Source: Liolophura sinensis (lineage: Eukaryota; Mollusca; Polyplacophora; Chitonida; Chitonidae). Taken from it: 64,000 bases of DNA. The notes below the pieces were generated by a model, which worked only from the letters and a program-made list of their open reading frames with translations, searched no databases and was not told the origin of the DNA. The stretch's first letter is position 1, and each line of letters begins with the position of its first letter. Below, piece by piece: positions 21,591-34,300 of this stretch. The stretch is from positions 5,891,991-5,955,990 of the forward strand of contig NC_088297.1 of NCBI RefSeq assembly GCF_032854445.1, in the 5' to 3' direction. A program made the position numbers and the translations under genes.

Positions 21591-22841
21591 GAATTAAAAA
21601 ATTTATTTTTGCAGTAAAATGCCTTTCACTGTTGCTGAAAGAGACGTTTGCGCTGTTCATTCAAGCAGTGGACACACAGAAACCTAAAATTTACTTGCTA
21701 TCTCGTAGGCAAAATGATTTTATAATTTGTTGCACTTTTGATCAGTTCCTCAAAAACCACCAATTATCTTTCACCCCTAAACACATTACCATATATATCA
21801 ACTGCTCTCCTTAGGCAGGGGACCGTAGCTGTAAGTCTATTCAACCGACCGTGGGTTGGGACGGTCTGGCGTGGAGAGAGTAGTATATCAACTAGCCCAG
21901 AGTGTGGAAGCGGGCGATTCGAATGTAAATCCAACAGGTGATGCAAGCTTTCAAGCTAATGAAAATGTTTTATAAAAATATCCCATAAATAGCTGTAGAT
22001 CTTTTCCATTAAATTTGACATCCTGTTAAATTATTTTGGTTGCCGGGGGTCAGTTGATGACGTCAGAGATTACTGGACACTCCTGGTGGTGTCATCAAGG
22101 TGTCAAATGTTAATTATTCTGTCTGTGCGACTGTCCCGTGAACAATGACTTAAAGATGTGGTTCACTGTCACTCAAGGTGCACAGGTGTGACTGCTCATG
22201 CGCAAATGACCGAACACGTCACGCTGAATGTATGGAAGTCTGTCGAATGGCCTACTTCCTTTACTACCCTGTACTCACGACAGTTGTCTGCTCTACTTTA
22301 AAAGTAATGTACATGTAAAAGTATGCAAATTATTGCGTTTGTGTGGGGTGTTAAGATGTAGGGTAATTTTAATCGTGTTTTTTGCCACAAGGAGTTTACA
22401 TCATGTACAAATTGGTTACAAGCATCCTCTTTTTTGTTTGTTGTTTTTGTTGTTTTTTCTTTGTGAACGAGACAGAAAAAATAACGGAAAATTACTTTGG
22501 ACGATTTTATCATAGTAACTTTTTTCTCTGTTATTCTTTTTGCACTGTTGCTCCTCGTGAAGTACAAAGAACTTTCATCTCCACTGAAATGTACTAAGTC
22601 TTTATATTTGTTTAAGTCAAGATCAAAAGATTTTTTATATCTCACATTTCTGGCAACTAAAGGCTTGTTAACACTTTTCTCTTAATAACAAATTCTACCG
22701 TACTAGCAGGTATTTAATTTTTTCCCTTTGCGCAAACTATTGCATGTGTAGATGATCTATATGGGCTGTCATATGTCAAGCCCCTTAAATCTTCATTCTC
22801 TCCAATGTAATTAGGTATCCATGTATCTGCGACAGTGCTCG
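21591..22841. other. Intergenic, no gene recognised
   Basis: Unique-looking AT-rich sequence; short frames only. Confidence 0.5.
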
Positions 22842-23081
22842 TGGGTCCGCCGTGGCCGGTGCCAGCGCCGCTCAAAGAGTCTCTCTCTGTGAGTTCAAGT
22901 TCAGCTCATGCTGGCTTCCTCTCCGGCCGTACGCGGGAAGGTCTACCAGTATAATCTGTGGGTGGTCGGGGGTTAGCCCCGGGCTCTGCCCGGCTTCCTC
23001 CCACCGTAGTGCTGGCCACCGTCGAATAAGTGAAATATTCTTGAGTACGGCGTAAACCACCAATCAAATAAATGAATAAAT
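22842..23081 (+). mobile_element. SINE family A, near full length with tRNA-like head
   Basis: Head gggtccgccgtggccggtgc, B-box-like ctgtgagttcaagttcagct, body ctggcttcctctccggcc, ggcttcctcccaccgtagtg, end gtacggcgtaaaccaccaat, tail caaataaatgaataaa. The head lacks part of the region between the A and B boxes seen in the copy at 41302-41520. Confidence 0.92.
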
Positions 23082-23405
23082 CTGTGTTGGCACTATTTTT
23101 TTGTGAAATACATATAAATGAATGAATCAAATAATACAAATCAATCTATTAGTCAGGCTCCCAACAAAACGATTGATGTCAAGCCAGGAGCAAGAATTAA
23201 ACACGCACATTGGACTCTAATCAGTTGACGCTTTAGGTAACTTGGCCAGGAAAAGTTTTAATAGATTAAAATATATAGTGTTCTACACACACTACAATTG
23301 TTGGTTCAACCTTGATACAGCTTGATTCTGACACGATAATCTTGTACAAGTTACTTCCAAACATTATCTCGAACACAACTCCGTTCTCCCACCATTAATA
23401 TCTAC

Positions 23406-24530
23406 GGAGCCGTAAATGTGACATGGTGAAAAAAACATTTTGGAAGAGAAAAAAAAATTACATGGTGAAAAAGACTTTTTTTGTAAGAGAAAATTTATGA
23501 CGTCGGGGCCCGGACATAATTGACCAATCATAAGGGAAACACTATAATCTCATCTACATATAGAGGGCTACTGCCTGATCGTCAGTGCCATTATGCTTTC
23601 ACAATTCAACTTGTGTCGCTTGCAATCCCAAAATTTTATTTTAGACAACGGGGAACGCCAACACGATTTATAGTATAACCTCCAACACTCTAGGATTATT
23701 ATTAATAAAGATTATTATAAATCAAACATTTAACCAAATAATATGAAAAGATTAAAATTTATCACAACCGTCCACAGACACATATTTGACATAAAGTTAA
23801 GGCCTTTAGTTTTAACGTATACAAAGCTTGCCTTAGTTCCACCCTGACTGGGTCAAGTACATGTATCCGAATAGACTGAATTACATAGCAGCTGCACGTG
23901 AGATTGAAAGAACTCAGATAAGCTATATAAGGGCGGGGCTGCACGCTGTATTTTGTATCTTATTTTTATTTAGTCCATATATGTCTCTCTGAAATCTGTT
24001 TATTAACAAGCTGCCTAGTTGGTATCTGGGGAAATGCATTGCCGGCCTAAATCAGTCTAAAGCAGTGTACTCTTTTGTTCTTTCAGTGCGGGTTCGTCAC
24101 TGTTTCTGCGTAGGCCTAGTCGTGCTTTTCAAGCAATGTCGTACATGAAGTTCACAAGCACTGCAGCGTGGCAGCTGGGAAATTATGTTTTTAAACAGAT
24201 TGGAATTGATCTGTGTAGGTTATCATGTCCATTGTAACCCTTGTTCTTCATTTAAAATACAAGTTATTTATCTCATGGTAAGATCCTAATCAAAACATGT
24301 AGTTATCAGTGAGAGAGTGAGTGAGTGAGTGCTTGGGGAGAGATGCTCGTCTGAGGTTGCCATACTGGCTGTTTAAATGACAAATGACCTGTGATTGGCC
24401 AGTTAAGTCGGGGGTTAAAACTTTTAAACTTAGGGTGTTTATTTTTTCACCATGTGAAATTTTTTTTATCTTTAAAAATTTTGTTTCTCTTCCAAAAATT
24501 TTATTTTGACCGTGTCACTTTTACGGCTCC
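23406..24530. mobile_element. 1.1-kb element with long imperfect terminal inverted repeats
   Basis: The left end ggagccgtaaatgtgaca and the right end, read inward on minus, ggagccgtaaaagtgaca, both continue into ttttggaagagaaa, a run containing catggtgaaaaa, and then a ccaatca stretch. The paired arms are roughly 150 bp each. The interior has no transposase-like ORF. Target-site duplication is unclear. It fits a non-autonomous DNA transposon. Confidence 0.75.
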
Positions 24531-24610
24531 TTACATAAATATCGCCGTGATATAATGTTTAACATTTTATGGAGAGGTATCTAGAACTACTCGTTAGTCT
24601 TATGCTATGA

Positions 24611-25835
24611 TAATGTGTAAACATTGCACTGGTACGTTAGAACAAGAGAACATAGGACTGCTGGTGAGAATATGTTAGAACAAGAAAACACAGGACTGTT
24701 GATTTGTGTTATGCCGCATGTGGTAATGTGGCAACATAGCACTAATATGTTAGAACAAGGAAACACAGGACTGTTGATTTGTGTTATGCTGCATGTGGTG
24801 ATGTGGCAACATTGCACTAATATGTTAGAACAAGGAAACACAGGACAGTTGATTTGTGTTATGCTTCATACGGTAATGTGACAACATTGCACTAATATGT
24901 TAGAACAAGAACACACAGGACTGTTGATTTGTGTTATGCTGCATGTGGTAATGTGGCAACATTGCACTAATATGTTAGAACAAGAAAACACAGGACAGTT
25001 GATTTGTGTTATGCTGCATGTGGTAATGTGGCAACATTGCACTAATATGTTAGAACAAGGAAACACAGGACAGTTGATTTGTGTTATGCTGCATGTGGTA
25101 ATGTGACAACATTGCACTAATATGTTAGAACAAGAAAACACAGGACTGTTGATTTGTGCTATGCTGCATGTGGTAATGTGGCAACATTGCACTAATATGT
25201 TAGAACAAGAAAACACAGGACAGTTGATTTGTGTTATGCTGCATGTGGTAATGTGGCAACATTGCACTAATATGTTAGAACAAGAAAACACAGGACAGTT
25301 GATTTGTGTTATGCTGCATGTGGTAATGTGACAACATTGCACTAATATGTTAGAACAAGAAAACACAGGACTGTTGATTTGTGTTATGCTGCATGTGGTA
25401 ATGTGGCAACATAGCACTAATATGTTAGAACAAGAAAACACAGGACTGTTGATTTGTGTTATGCTGCATGTGGTAATGTGGCAACATAGCACTAATATGT
25501 TAGAACAAGAAAACACAGGACTGTTGATTTGTGTTATGCTGCATGTGGTAATGTGGCAACATTGCACTAATATGTTAGAACAAGAAAACACAGGACTGTT
25601 GATTTGTGTTATGCTGCATGTGGTAATGTGGCAACATTGCACTAATATGTTAGAACAAGAAAACACAGAACTGTTGATTTGTGTTATGCTTCATATGGTA
25701 ATGTGACAACATTGCACTAATATGTTAGAACAAGAAAACACAGGACTGTTGATTTGTGTTATGCTGCATGTGGTAATGTGGCAACATTGCACTAATATGT
25801 TAGAACAAGAAAACACAGGACTGTTGATTATGCTT
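24611..25835. repeat. 75-bp minisatellite, about 16 copies
   Basis: tatgttagaacaag recurs every 75 bp (for example 24746 and 24821); units are nearly identical. The period is 25 codons, so both strands stay open for long stretches (266 codons on minus, from 25666 to 24866). A gtgacaac variant recurs at about 24881, 25106 and 25331 (225 bp, three units) and then 25706 (five units), showing higher-order amplification. Confidence 0.97.
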
Positions 25836-27634
25836 CGTAACACACATATTCTATAAATTCAACATAAGTCCATTCTAGCATTACTCAGACAACAGATTAA
25901 AAACTAATAAAATTAATTTTATTATACTTCTTCTCGCATAAATAATTAATACACGGTCAGACCGTGGGTGCATTGCTTTTCACCTTAAAGTATGTTTCTT
26001 TTTCACACCTTTTTTTTTACTAAATCCTATTCTACATCACTCTAATAAATAATATAAAGATTATATTAAGCTAAAGAATAAAACAAGTCCTTAGGGATTT
26101 TAATATCATGAAATTTTGAACTCTCACTTGTCTTATATTTTGAATTGTTGGGCCGACAAACAAGATAATATATAATCTACACTTACACTTAGCTCATTTC
26201 AAACGCCTGTAAATATTTACGCTTTAGTCACGCTTCCTAAACAGGTAGAGCAAACTTATGAAGCGGAACATAAAGTATTTATGCGCTTGTCTTGAAAGAG
26301 GAAAAGTTACGCATGCGTACTGGCATACCTGTACTTTAATACGGATCATGCATGAAGTTCTGGGTTAGTAGAGTAAAGCGTTACCAAATGTTTAAGAAAA
26401 AAAGATACAAACGCAACGATGGTGACACTTATTTACATGTGATTCGATTTGTTTATTAATTTGACTGTTCTTTAGCGAGTTTTTCAACTGGAGTGAATCT
26501 CCGAGCTTAGGCAATGTACTGGAGAACTCTTCCTTCAGTAACATATGTCCTAATGTTGGGAAACACATGGCCTCAACGAATTTCATACAAGACCACACAA
26601 GAGGAAACCCTGGTTCATTTCTTGCTACAAATGCACCGAGGACAGTGAAAGATGAGACAGTAGCTGGGTATGAACTCTTGCCTCGTATTATCCAGAGTGA
26701 CGTCGGCTTTTGACATCGAGTTATTTCGGGTGCGTAGTGTTATGGGGTTGATACAAGCGTTTTTCAAAGGCACAAATAGAACGTCATGTAGACAAACTTT
26801 ATAGACTTTCACACAGAGTAAATGATGTAGAAACGGTCGTTAAGATTCCGTGGGAGAATTTATAAATACCATTGTGCTTTCTCCGCCTTGGCCGCAGCCG
26901 TCCTAGTGAGGGCTGTAGCTCTGCGGTGTCGCTGTCTGGAGCCGTGCTGACGTAAAGAAATGAACACACACTGATCCATTAGAGTTAGCAACATGTTTAT
27001 AATTTCACACGCAGAGATCAAATCCATTGCCCGTGGTGTGTGTAGATAGTTAACAGATGCTAGACATTTATGTCCACAGATAAGCAGTCAAAACAAAGTG
27101 TAAGAGCAGTCGTAGCGAAGGTAGAGGCAATGGTGGGTGCTCAGACGCAAAGGGAGGCAAGTGTTGTAACTGATGCTCCCATACTCTATAGAGCGCATGC
27201 GCCGCTCTCTACCCTCGCTTTACATCCCTGCCACCATCACGGCCGAACAACGTTGAGGTCACTGGGGTACGATGAAGAGGTAGGAGGTGATCTCATGAGA
27301 CGCAAAAACTCAGTCTCAAGCTTTGTTTCTACTAATACTTTATACACATGTAGTCTTTTTATCTAAAGTTTGCACAACATGTTTTTAATCAACATTTGAA
27401 GCAATTTTAATGATGAATGCTGATTAAATAGTTCCGCGCGAAGACACCGTGCAGTGATGAGGCTAAGTCTAACCAAGCCTACGTGCGCCACTCAGGCTCC
27501 AGAGGTCAAGCTTGTCTAGTGGTAGTTGTGAAATCTAACTCTTTGTATCGACCAACACGAAGTGTTGAGAGAGTTATGGGAAATAACTGCTTCTGATGTG
27601 TCGGATCGACGGTATGCCAGATTTACCACATCTT
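25836..27634. other. Intergenic, no gene recognised
   Basis: A frame at 27070-27366 (98 codons) has no recognisable domain. No repeat family recognised. Confidence 0.45.
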
Positions 27635-28197
27635 CACACGCGCATTAAATCTTCCTTATTGTAAATCGATGTCAACCGAGTGGCCCCCATAATCAGCTAA
27701 CCTGTTCTGAGTCTCGCCGAACCTGACAACCGCACAAATTCACAAAATACATACATTTTCAGACGCTACACCCACTGTGGCCGTAAGTTGTCTGTCACCA
27801 TTTTGATCATTTTGGAGGACGAACGCGGCTGAAGCGATTAGCGTCATCTGACGACAAGGGGTGGGGTGGGGTGGGGTGGGATGGGGTTGGGGGGCGTGTT
27901 TGGTGGTTGAACCAGTCAAATGGACGACTAGACTTGCCTAGTGTTACTATCATGATTGCCGTATAGGTAATAATTTCCATATTTTTTTCTACGATCACAT
28001 CGACCACGTGACATGTATGCACGACTGTCAGAACGAGATGGCGGCCACAGTGGGTGTAGTGTCTGAAAATTTTATTTTGTGAATTTGTGCGGTTGTCATG
28101 GATAGTTTTTGGTTCAGCGAGATTGAGAACAGGTTAGTTGCTTATGGGGACTACTCGGTTGACATCGATTTACGCTAGGGAAGATTTAATGCGTGTA
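27635..28197. repeat. Inverted repeat, arms about 150 bp, spacer about 258 bp
   Basis: Arms 27635-27783 and 28042-28197 pair in reverse complement through acacgcattaaatcttcc, aatcgatgtcaaccgagt, ctaacctgttct, gacaaccgcacaaattcaca and acacccactgtggcc. One arm has an insertion of about 10 bp near the gttcggcga/gttcagcga segment. The spacer carries a (GGGGT)n tract. Possibly a foldback or MITE-like element. Confidence 0.88.
27857..27897. repeat. (GGGGT)n tract, potential G-quadruplex
   Basis: At least six G4 or longer runs separated by one or two bases on the plus strand, in the spacer of the surrounding inverted repeat. Confidence 0.9.
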
Positions 28198-29324
28198 AAA
28201 CAACTTTTGTTGTTACTGAAATCAGTAGTATTGTTATTCAAATATAGGTAGAGGGCGCTGCTGTTCCATCAGTCATAAGAGTTGCCTCCCTTTGTACAGA
28301 ACTAGTGAATTCTGGGTAGAATTAAGCTTAAAGAACACTTGCAAAGGTATTATAAAACGAAGAGTATGGTTTTAAGAACATGAAAAGAGGCATGCCCAAT
28401 AAAATTTTCATTTTTGGTGTATATTTTTGTACTTCTTAATAGCCTCTCCTTTTTGTGGATATTTTCCATCAACGGTTGAAAATGACGTAATCAATGAACA
28501 TTTTGGAAATGCGTGACCAGCTTAGCGACCCCTGATTCGGGCTCTAACTCTAAAGTTGTTTTGACAGCTATTACCATTGACGTAACCACAGCAGTCTACT
28601 TAATTTCCTATCTGATCAATGGCCCTTACTAAGCCTAGTTTAATGCCATTATATATGTTAAGCTACGTCTAATAAATTGCAAAAAACATTGTTATAGTAG
28701 GTCTACACAGCAGTCTGGTTGGTAAATAACAGTGTAGCTGGTTGAGCGTCCAGGACACACCAAATTCATTAAATTTCTCTAATATGACAGGTTAAATGTT
28801 TATCCATATTAAATCATTGTAGCAAGGACATGATTAAACTGCTGGTTCCGATTGAAGATAACTTCAGCTGTGTAAGGTCACGCTAGAGATATCTGTATGT
28901 ACAGCAGGACACTACGCACAATAACGTAGCGCCCATTATCGACCCTATCTACTTCGCCTCGTGCCCTGCTTACAGTTAGTATGCACTGATTCCGCGATTC
29001 GTCCAAAGTGTAGATATGTCCCAGGCAGCATCGGCTAACCATGTTTTAACACTAATTCAGCCATTTAAACTTTTGAATCGAACAAGTCGAGCCAACGTCC
29101 GCCATGTTTAGAATTCGAAGTCCCGGCGAGGTATCTACAGGCTGTTTGAGAGATAAACTGTTGACATCAATGTCTCTAGTACCTTTATATTTGAAAAAAA
29201 AAACAAAACAATTCACAACGATAAGTCACGTTGGACGAAATATTCCTGTAAATTAACTGTATCATAGTGCACGACTTATTTGATTTCATTTTCTGGGGTC
29301 TCTCTCGATGCAGATGGTCAAATT
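28198..29324. other. Intergenic, nothing recognised
   Basis: AT-rich, no array or SINE found. Confidence 0.45.
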
Positions 29325-29500
29325 GCTGGGTCGCTGAGGCTTAAGTCTTTGACTCAGCAGTACCTCACCAAAGAGTTCTCTATGAGTTCAAGTCCAGCTC
29401 GGCCGGAGAGGAAGACAGCATAAGCTAGGGCTTGAACTCACAATCTCCGGATTGGTGATCCAGAGTCACTGTGCTGCGCCAGCATGCTTACCATTCAGTC
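29325..29500. mobile_element. Two SINE family A heads, head to head
   Basis: 29325-29400 reads forward to atgagttcaagtccagctc (B-box region); 29401-29500 is the opposite orientation (ggccggagaggaagacagca, gggcttgaactcacaatctc, actgtgctgcgccagc). The junction falls inside the SINE body start. Confidence 0.75.
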
Positions 29501-29831
29501 AGGTGTAAAACACATATGAAATAAGGACTAGAGCTAATCTGATTGTTGCTATGGAGATAGGAAGAAATAAAAGAATGAAATAAAATACAAGAAAAGGAGA
29601 GCTGAACAAAAATGTCCAAATACCATCTAGAGAGAGTTACAAATTAACAAGAGCAAATTTGCTGTCGATGTGAACTTCCCGTAGAAGATTTCGTGTCCTA
29701 TTTTACTCACAGCCCTTGTTAAACGAAGGACACATGTTAATAGACACTAGTAAGATAATAATAAGCAAAGTATCACTTTAATAAAATTAGCATCAAAATC
29801 TGTTAAAATTATATTTATATAACCATTTACA

Positions 29832-29999
29832 TGCTGGCTTCCTCTCCAGCCGTACTTGAGAAGATCTCTCAGCAACCTGCGGATGGTCATGGTCTTCCCC
29901 TGGACTCAGCTCGGTTTCCTCCCACTATAATGCCAGCCGCCGTCATAAAAGTGAAATGTTCTTGAGTACGGCGAAGAACGCCAATCAGATAAATAAATG
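29832..29999 (+). mobile_element. SINE family A, body and tail
   Basis: tgctggcttcctctccagcc, tctctcagcaacctgcggat, tcggtttcctcccactataa, aaagtgaaatgttcttgagt, tail atcagataaataaatg. Confidence 0.93.
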
Positions 30000-30061
30000 T
30001 ATAGTTGTAACGGAAGTCGTTAGTAATAGTCGAAGAAATAATAAGCAGTTCTCAACGATGT

Positions 30062-30385
30062 AGGAAAGAGTGAGCAAGAGAGTACCAAAGGTTTAACGTC
30101 GGACAATTTTTCAGTAATATTACGACGAAGGAGTTCTTAGAGTGCGTGTAATGTGCCTCCTTGTTGCAGGACGAATTTTCACCCCTCCTTTATCTAGTGC
30201 TACCGAAGGCAAGTACGCCTCCCCACCCGAGCCAAGCATTGCACTTCCCCTTAAATCTGAAAGCCAAGCGAGAAAGCTACAACTTCCTCTTTTAAGATCT
30301 TCGGTTTGACTCGACCCAGGATTGACCCCGGACCTCCCGCCGTCGAAGGGGACGCTTTACCACCTGAGACATCGAGGCCGGTATG
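30062..30385 (-). mobile_element. SINE family B, near full length
   Basis: Minus-strand order: tRNA-like head ccggcctcgatgtctcaggt and ggtaaagcgtcccc, B-box-like ggtcaatcctgggtcgagtc, then aagttgtagctttctcgctt, gaaggcaagtac (plus), gcaaggaggcacat, tcctaagaactcctt, and the end aaaaattgtccgacgtta. A tRNA origin is inferred from the A and B boxes. Confidence 0.85.
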
Positions 30386-30534
30386 TTGGAAAGACATGTG
30401 TAATAATTGATGTGTCCAGTCTCTAGTCTACAACGCTCTATGTTTAAAACCGTACGTGGAAAGAAGGTCTGTAATAATTTTTCTGTAATAACTTAATGTA
30501 ATTTGTAGAGATTTGGATAATCTATAATGATGTA

Positions 30535-30850
30535 TGACGTTTAATGTCGTACTTAACCATTTTTAGTCACGTGACCACGAGGAGTCATTAGGTGTGTGTA
30601 CATGTACTGTGTCTTCTTGTGGCAGGGCGAGTCCGTCCCGCCATATAGTGTTGCCGTCACTGAAGTATCATTCCAAAGACACCAGACATGACACCCCACC
30701 AAATCATGATATACTGAAATCGAACCGTCAAGTCCTGCTTCCTTGCTCTAGCCTCTCAGTGCTGAGCGCCAAACGAGGCCGTAACAAGTACCATTTTTAA
30801 AGAATTTGATGTGAACCGACACAGGTTTGATTCCAAATCTCCTCAGATAA
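30535..30850 (-). mobile_element. SINE family B, diverged copy
   Basis: Same plus-strand order as 30062-30385 but worn: taatgtcgtacttaacca, gaggagtcatta, gtgtgtacatgtactgtgtc, gcagggcgagtccgtcccgc, gctgagcgccaaacgagg, gacacaggtttgattccaaa. Confidence 0.7.
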
Positions 30851-31230
30851 AGGGTATAATAATGATCTGTACGAGATATCGTTCCGATTTGTAATCGTAA
30901 AACTAGACTGTACTTACACATATTTACCTTTGCCCTTGGCGGTTGCACAAGGTACGTATATACATTGCACTCAATAAATACCTTGGTTTGTCGCAGATAT
31001 GCCCAATTAACTCCACGGGACATACAGATTGCTATTAATTAAGGCCTTTTGGTATTTCAAACTGTGTCATGCTTCGAGGGACACTTATTGAATGCCTTAA
31101 AATGTAAATGTCACTCAGGCATGGTCGTGAAGTCAAGAACACAAAATTATTTGATTGGATAAAAGTTTTAACAACTCTATAATGTATTTTTGGTATTTTT
31201 TGCCTTACACTCTTTCATTTTATTGTACAG
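30851..31230. other. Flank upstream of the transporter exon
   Basis: Ends in tttcattttattgtacag, a good acceptor at 31230, so transcription probably starts further upstream and this is intron. No upstream exon identified. Confidence 0.5.
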
Positions 31231-31379
31231 GTTGACAGGCAGATACAAAATCAACGGGCCATGTGAAAACGAAAATGGAGAAAACGACAGACAAAAAGCC
31301 GCTCATAAAACCTGGAGGTGACACTAAACGGCAGAAAATCATCAAAACTTTGTGGATTTTCTGGGCTATTATGCTCGTG
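31231..31379 (+). CDS. Transporter exon with start codon and start of TM1
   Basis: Acceptor ttgtacag ends at 31230; donor ctcgtg|gtaagt at 31379/31380. ATG at 31275 follows 44 bp of 5' UTR. It encodes 35 residues: a polar N-terminus MEKTTDKKPLIKPGGDTKRQ, then KTLWIFWAIMLV, which begins the first membrane helix. Ends in phase 0. Confidence 0.8.
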
Positions 31380-34300
31380 GTAAGTATCGACTTAAATGTA
31401 TATCGTACTTCTCGAAGAAAATAAACTTTCAGTTTTTATTTTCCTCGGTCTTCTGGTATAACTGCAACAAAACGGTGACATTATGTATAAGAATTGGATT
31501 ATAGAATTAAAACCTTTTCCTTCCTAGTATCGCAATATATCCGATCTTTTTTACTCTGATGTGGTAACATTACTGCATTTACTGAAATACACATTTTACA
31601 AATTTATCCCCTAGTAATTTTATAACTATATATTTCGAGTTTTTCAAGTCAACGAAACCGCTCACAGCCAGTTTATCCACCTTCAAATAAATAAGGATAA
31701 ATACTGTGTTTTAAAGGTTTGTCCCTAAACCTGAAGTTTCCCCACAGTAAATCCAGCCTTTGTAGGCCAGGTGATCGTGTTGCGACACAGCTATACGTCC
31801 AGCGGAAAACCTATGAATGTCTAGCACTAAATAAACAAACATAAATATTAAAAAATAAAAAAATAGAAAAGGAACCGCTCAGTTGCAGACAAAAACTAAC
31901 AATCTGTAATCAAAGTGTCTGACATGAGGCCCCCATCACCTTCCCCCGGGGCACCACTTGTGTAAACTTAGTTTCTACACATTTCCCTGCTGTTAACGCG
32001 CGTGGGGTCGTGCCGACAATAAGGAATAGGCGACAATCGAGAGGGCGTCTCCGCAGCTTGATGATTTTCGTTGAAGGCCACATGTCTTCCACCAATATGG
32101 CCTGTGTATGTGTACATTACAAGTAAGAAAGGTCTTCAGTAACTTGCCAAAAGGGGGTGTTTTACACTGGGACACCTCCACCCTTTAAACTTACCCGTGC
32201 TCGAATAAGTGGAAAATTCTTCAGTATGGTGTGAATCAACAGTCATATAAATAAATATTTTATTAACAAATATAACATTGCATTAGTGTACAGCTCTGAT
32301 TCAGATAGCTCTGTGCGCAAGAAGTCACGTATAGTCACGTTTTTGACGGTTTTGTCCGGTACTTTGCGATTGGTAAGTTTGGATGGTTTCTTTTATGCTT
32401 TATCTCCAATCCCCATTCACCATTCGAATCCCCTCAGCTCATACACCCCACCTACCCCACCACGCCCTGCACTCACAGGAATGGACGTATTTACTGTTAT
32501 AAACTTCAGGGCCAGCATATAGCTGAATTTATTATTGAGAAGGGCGTAAACCTACAGTAAAATCAACGCACGAATGTAAGACATGTTTGCGCCAAATTGC
32601 TCAATTAATCATCAGAGTCTCGGGTAATGTCAAATCGGTGTGTTGAAGTCTGCGTGCCTTTTTGAAGCAGTCTAATGAGCCGTGACGTTTGAGATTGTCT
32701 CCGGAAGTTGATTAAAATTGCGAAATCCGGCGCGGCAGTAATGAAATCGGTGCGGCAGAAACACGATTAAAATTTAACTGGAACGGGAGATAAATTTTGT
32801 AGCAACAGTTACTGACCGAAGAGTCAGAGACATTTTCCACAAGTAAATTTTAATTTCTCGAACTTGTTCTCACGGAAATCACGTTGCCCAGGTTACGACG
32901 TTGTATTTTCACGTAGTGAACGAGAATAGTTTGGGAGACTTTAAGCTTGATTCCTCTATTACAAGGGCATATAGATTCGTGTGTGGGTCGCCAAATCAGC
33001 AGCCATCTGTTAGTAATCGCTGCGGAAACCCGTTTGTGGTAATTATGTCTTATCAATGTGGCTCAGCCTAGCCATAGAGAACAATTTCCTTAATTGTTTC
33101 TAAATAACGCTACAAAAAAAAACGTGTAATTATGCTTGGTGAACTCTTTAATGCCGCTCCATTTGATTCTCTTTCGGGCTTCAAGTTAATCATACATCTG
33201 TAAACTTTTATTTTCCTATATTTCTTATTTATTTGGAGTTTTATTCCGCACACAAGACTATTTCACTTATACGACGTCACAGAAACCGGACAGAGTCCGT
33301 GGGAAAGCTCACCTACGACCATCCCAAGGTTTCTGGTAGACTTTTCCCCGGAGAGGAATGAAGCATGAGTTGGACTTGAACTCACAGCTACCTCATTGAT
33401 GACAAACTGTTAGATAACTGTGCTGCGCTAGCGCTTATCACTCACCCACGGAGGCTCTCTCCCTGATAAATGTGGTCGTGCCGGCAGATTCTGCTGTCGC
33501 GGTTATGACAGCGCCTTTAAACCACGACTTTTCCCCGTGTACCTGGCGAACAGGGATGGTTTTGTCAAAGTTCTGTCAGGTTTCTCCCAGCCATAAACCC
33601 CTCGTATAAGTGAAATGTACTAGTAATAAGATATAACTGCCAACACTGATAAATCGAGACCATTGAAAATACTGACTTGAGTGAGACCCGAACCCTCGAT
33701 AGGCACCGTCTTAGCCCCACCGTGGTGTACCATTTGACCTATCCAGTCATATGTTAACGGTTCGCTTGTTTAGAGTCTAGTTATATGCAGTGAATGCTTT
33801 TTTCACACTGAAATACTCCTCAGTATTAATTATACAAATGAAAAAGAAAACATAGCAGCTACACTGACAGAGCTGTCAACCCAGACATGACCAAAGACCT
33901 GGGAAAATACAACCAAAGTCCGGAACAAATTCCTGTTGTGTTCTAGGGAGCGATGGTTTTTGTGTATTTTAACTAAAAACTTTTGTTGACAAATATACAC
34001 GTCGTTATTTGGTAATGATGCGAGATGAAAACATCATAAACACATTTTTGTGCCAAAAAATAAAAAACAAACAACAAAAATCGGGAGATTTAATACATTT
34101 ACTGTGAGAACAAGATTTTTAATAAAAAAAAAAACGTGAGACTCGTCAAAAACGTGACAGTTGACAGATATGAATCAAGCCGATCTACATTAAGTTCCTT
34201 TCGCCTCAAAATGGTTTAGTGAGCATTTTACACCTGTAATTTATTTCACTATTTCCTCTCAGGGCTTCACAAACGGAATCCTCGGTCCCACAGTACTGGG

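Larger units (their letters stand above)
31380..34262 (+). other. Transporter intron 1, 2.9 kb
   Basis: GT at 31380, AG at 34261-34262. It contains worn SINE copies at 32195-32262, 33240-33455 and 33515-33645; otherwise unremarkable. Confidence 0.8.

Noticed and set aside
24866-25666. 266-codon minus-strand open frame
   Set aside because: It lies wholly in the 75-bp array and is open only because the period is 25 codons; no start context, splice signal or domain.
27070-27366. 98-codon plus-strand frame
   Set aside because: No domain or compositional signal, and no flanking exon to join.
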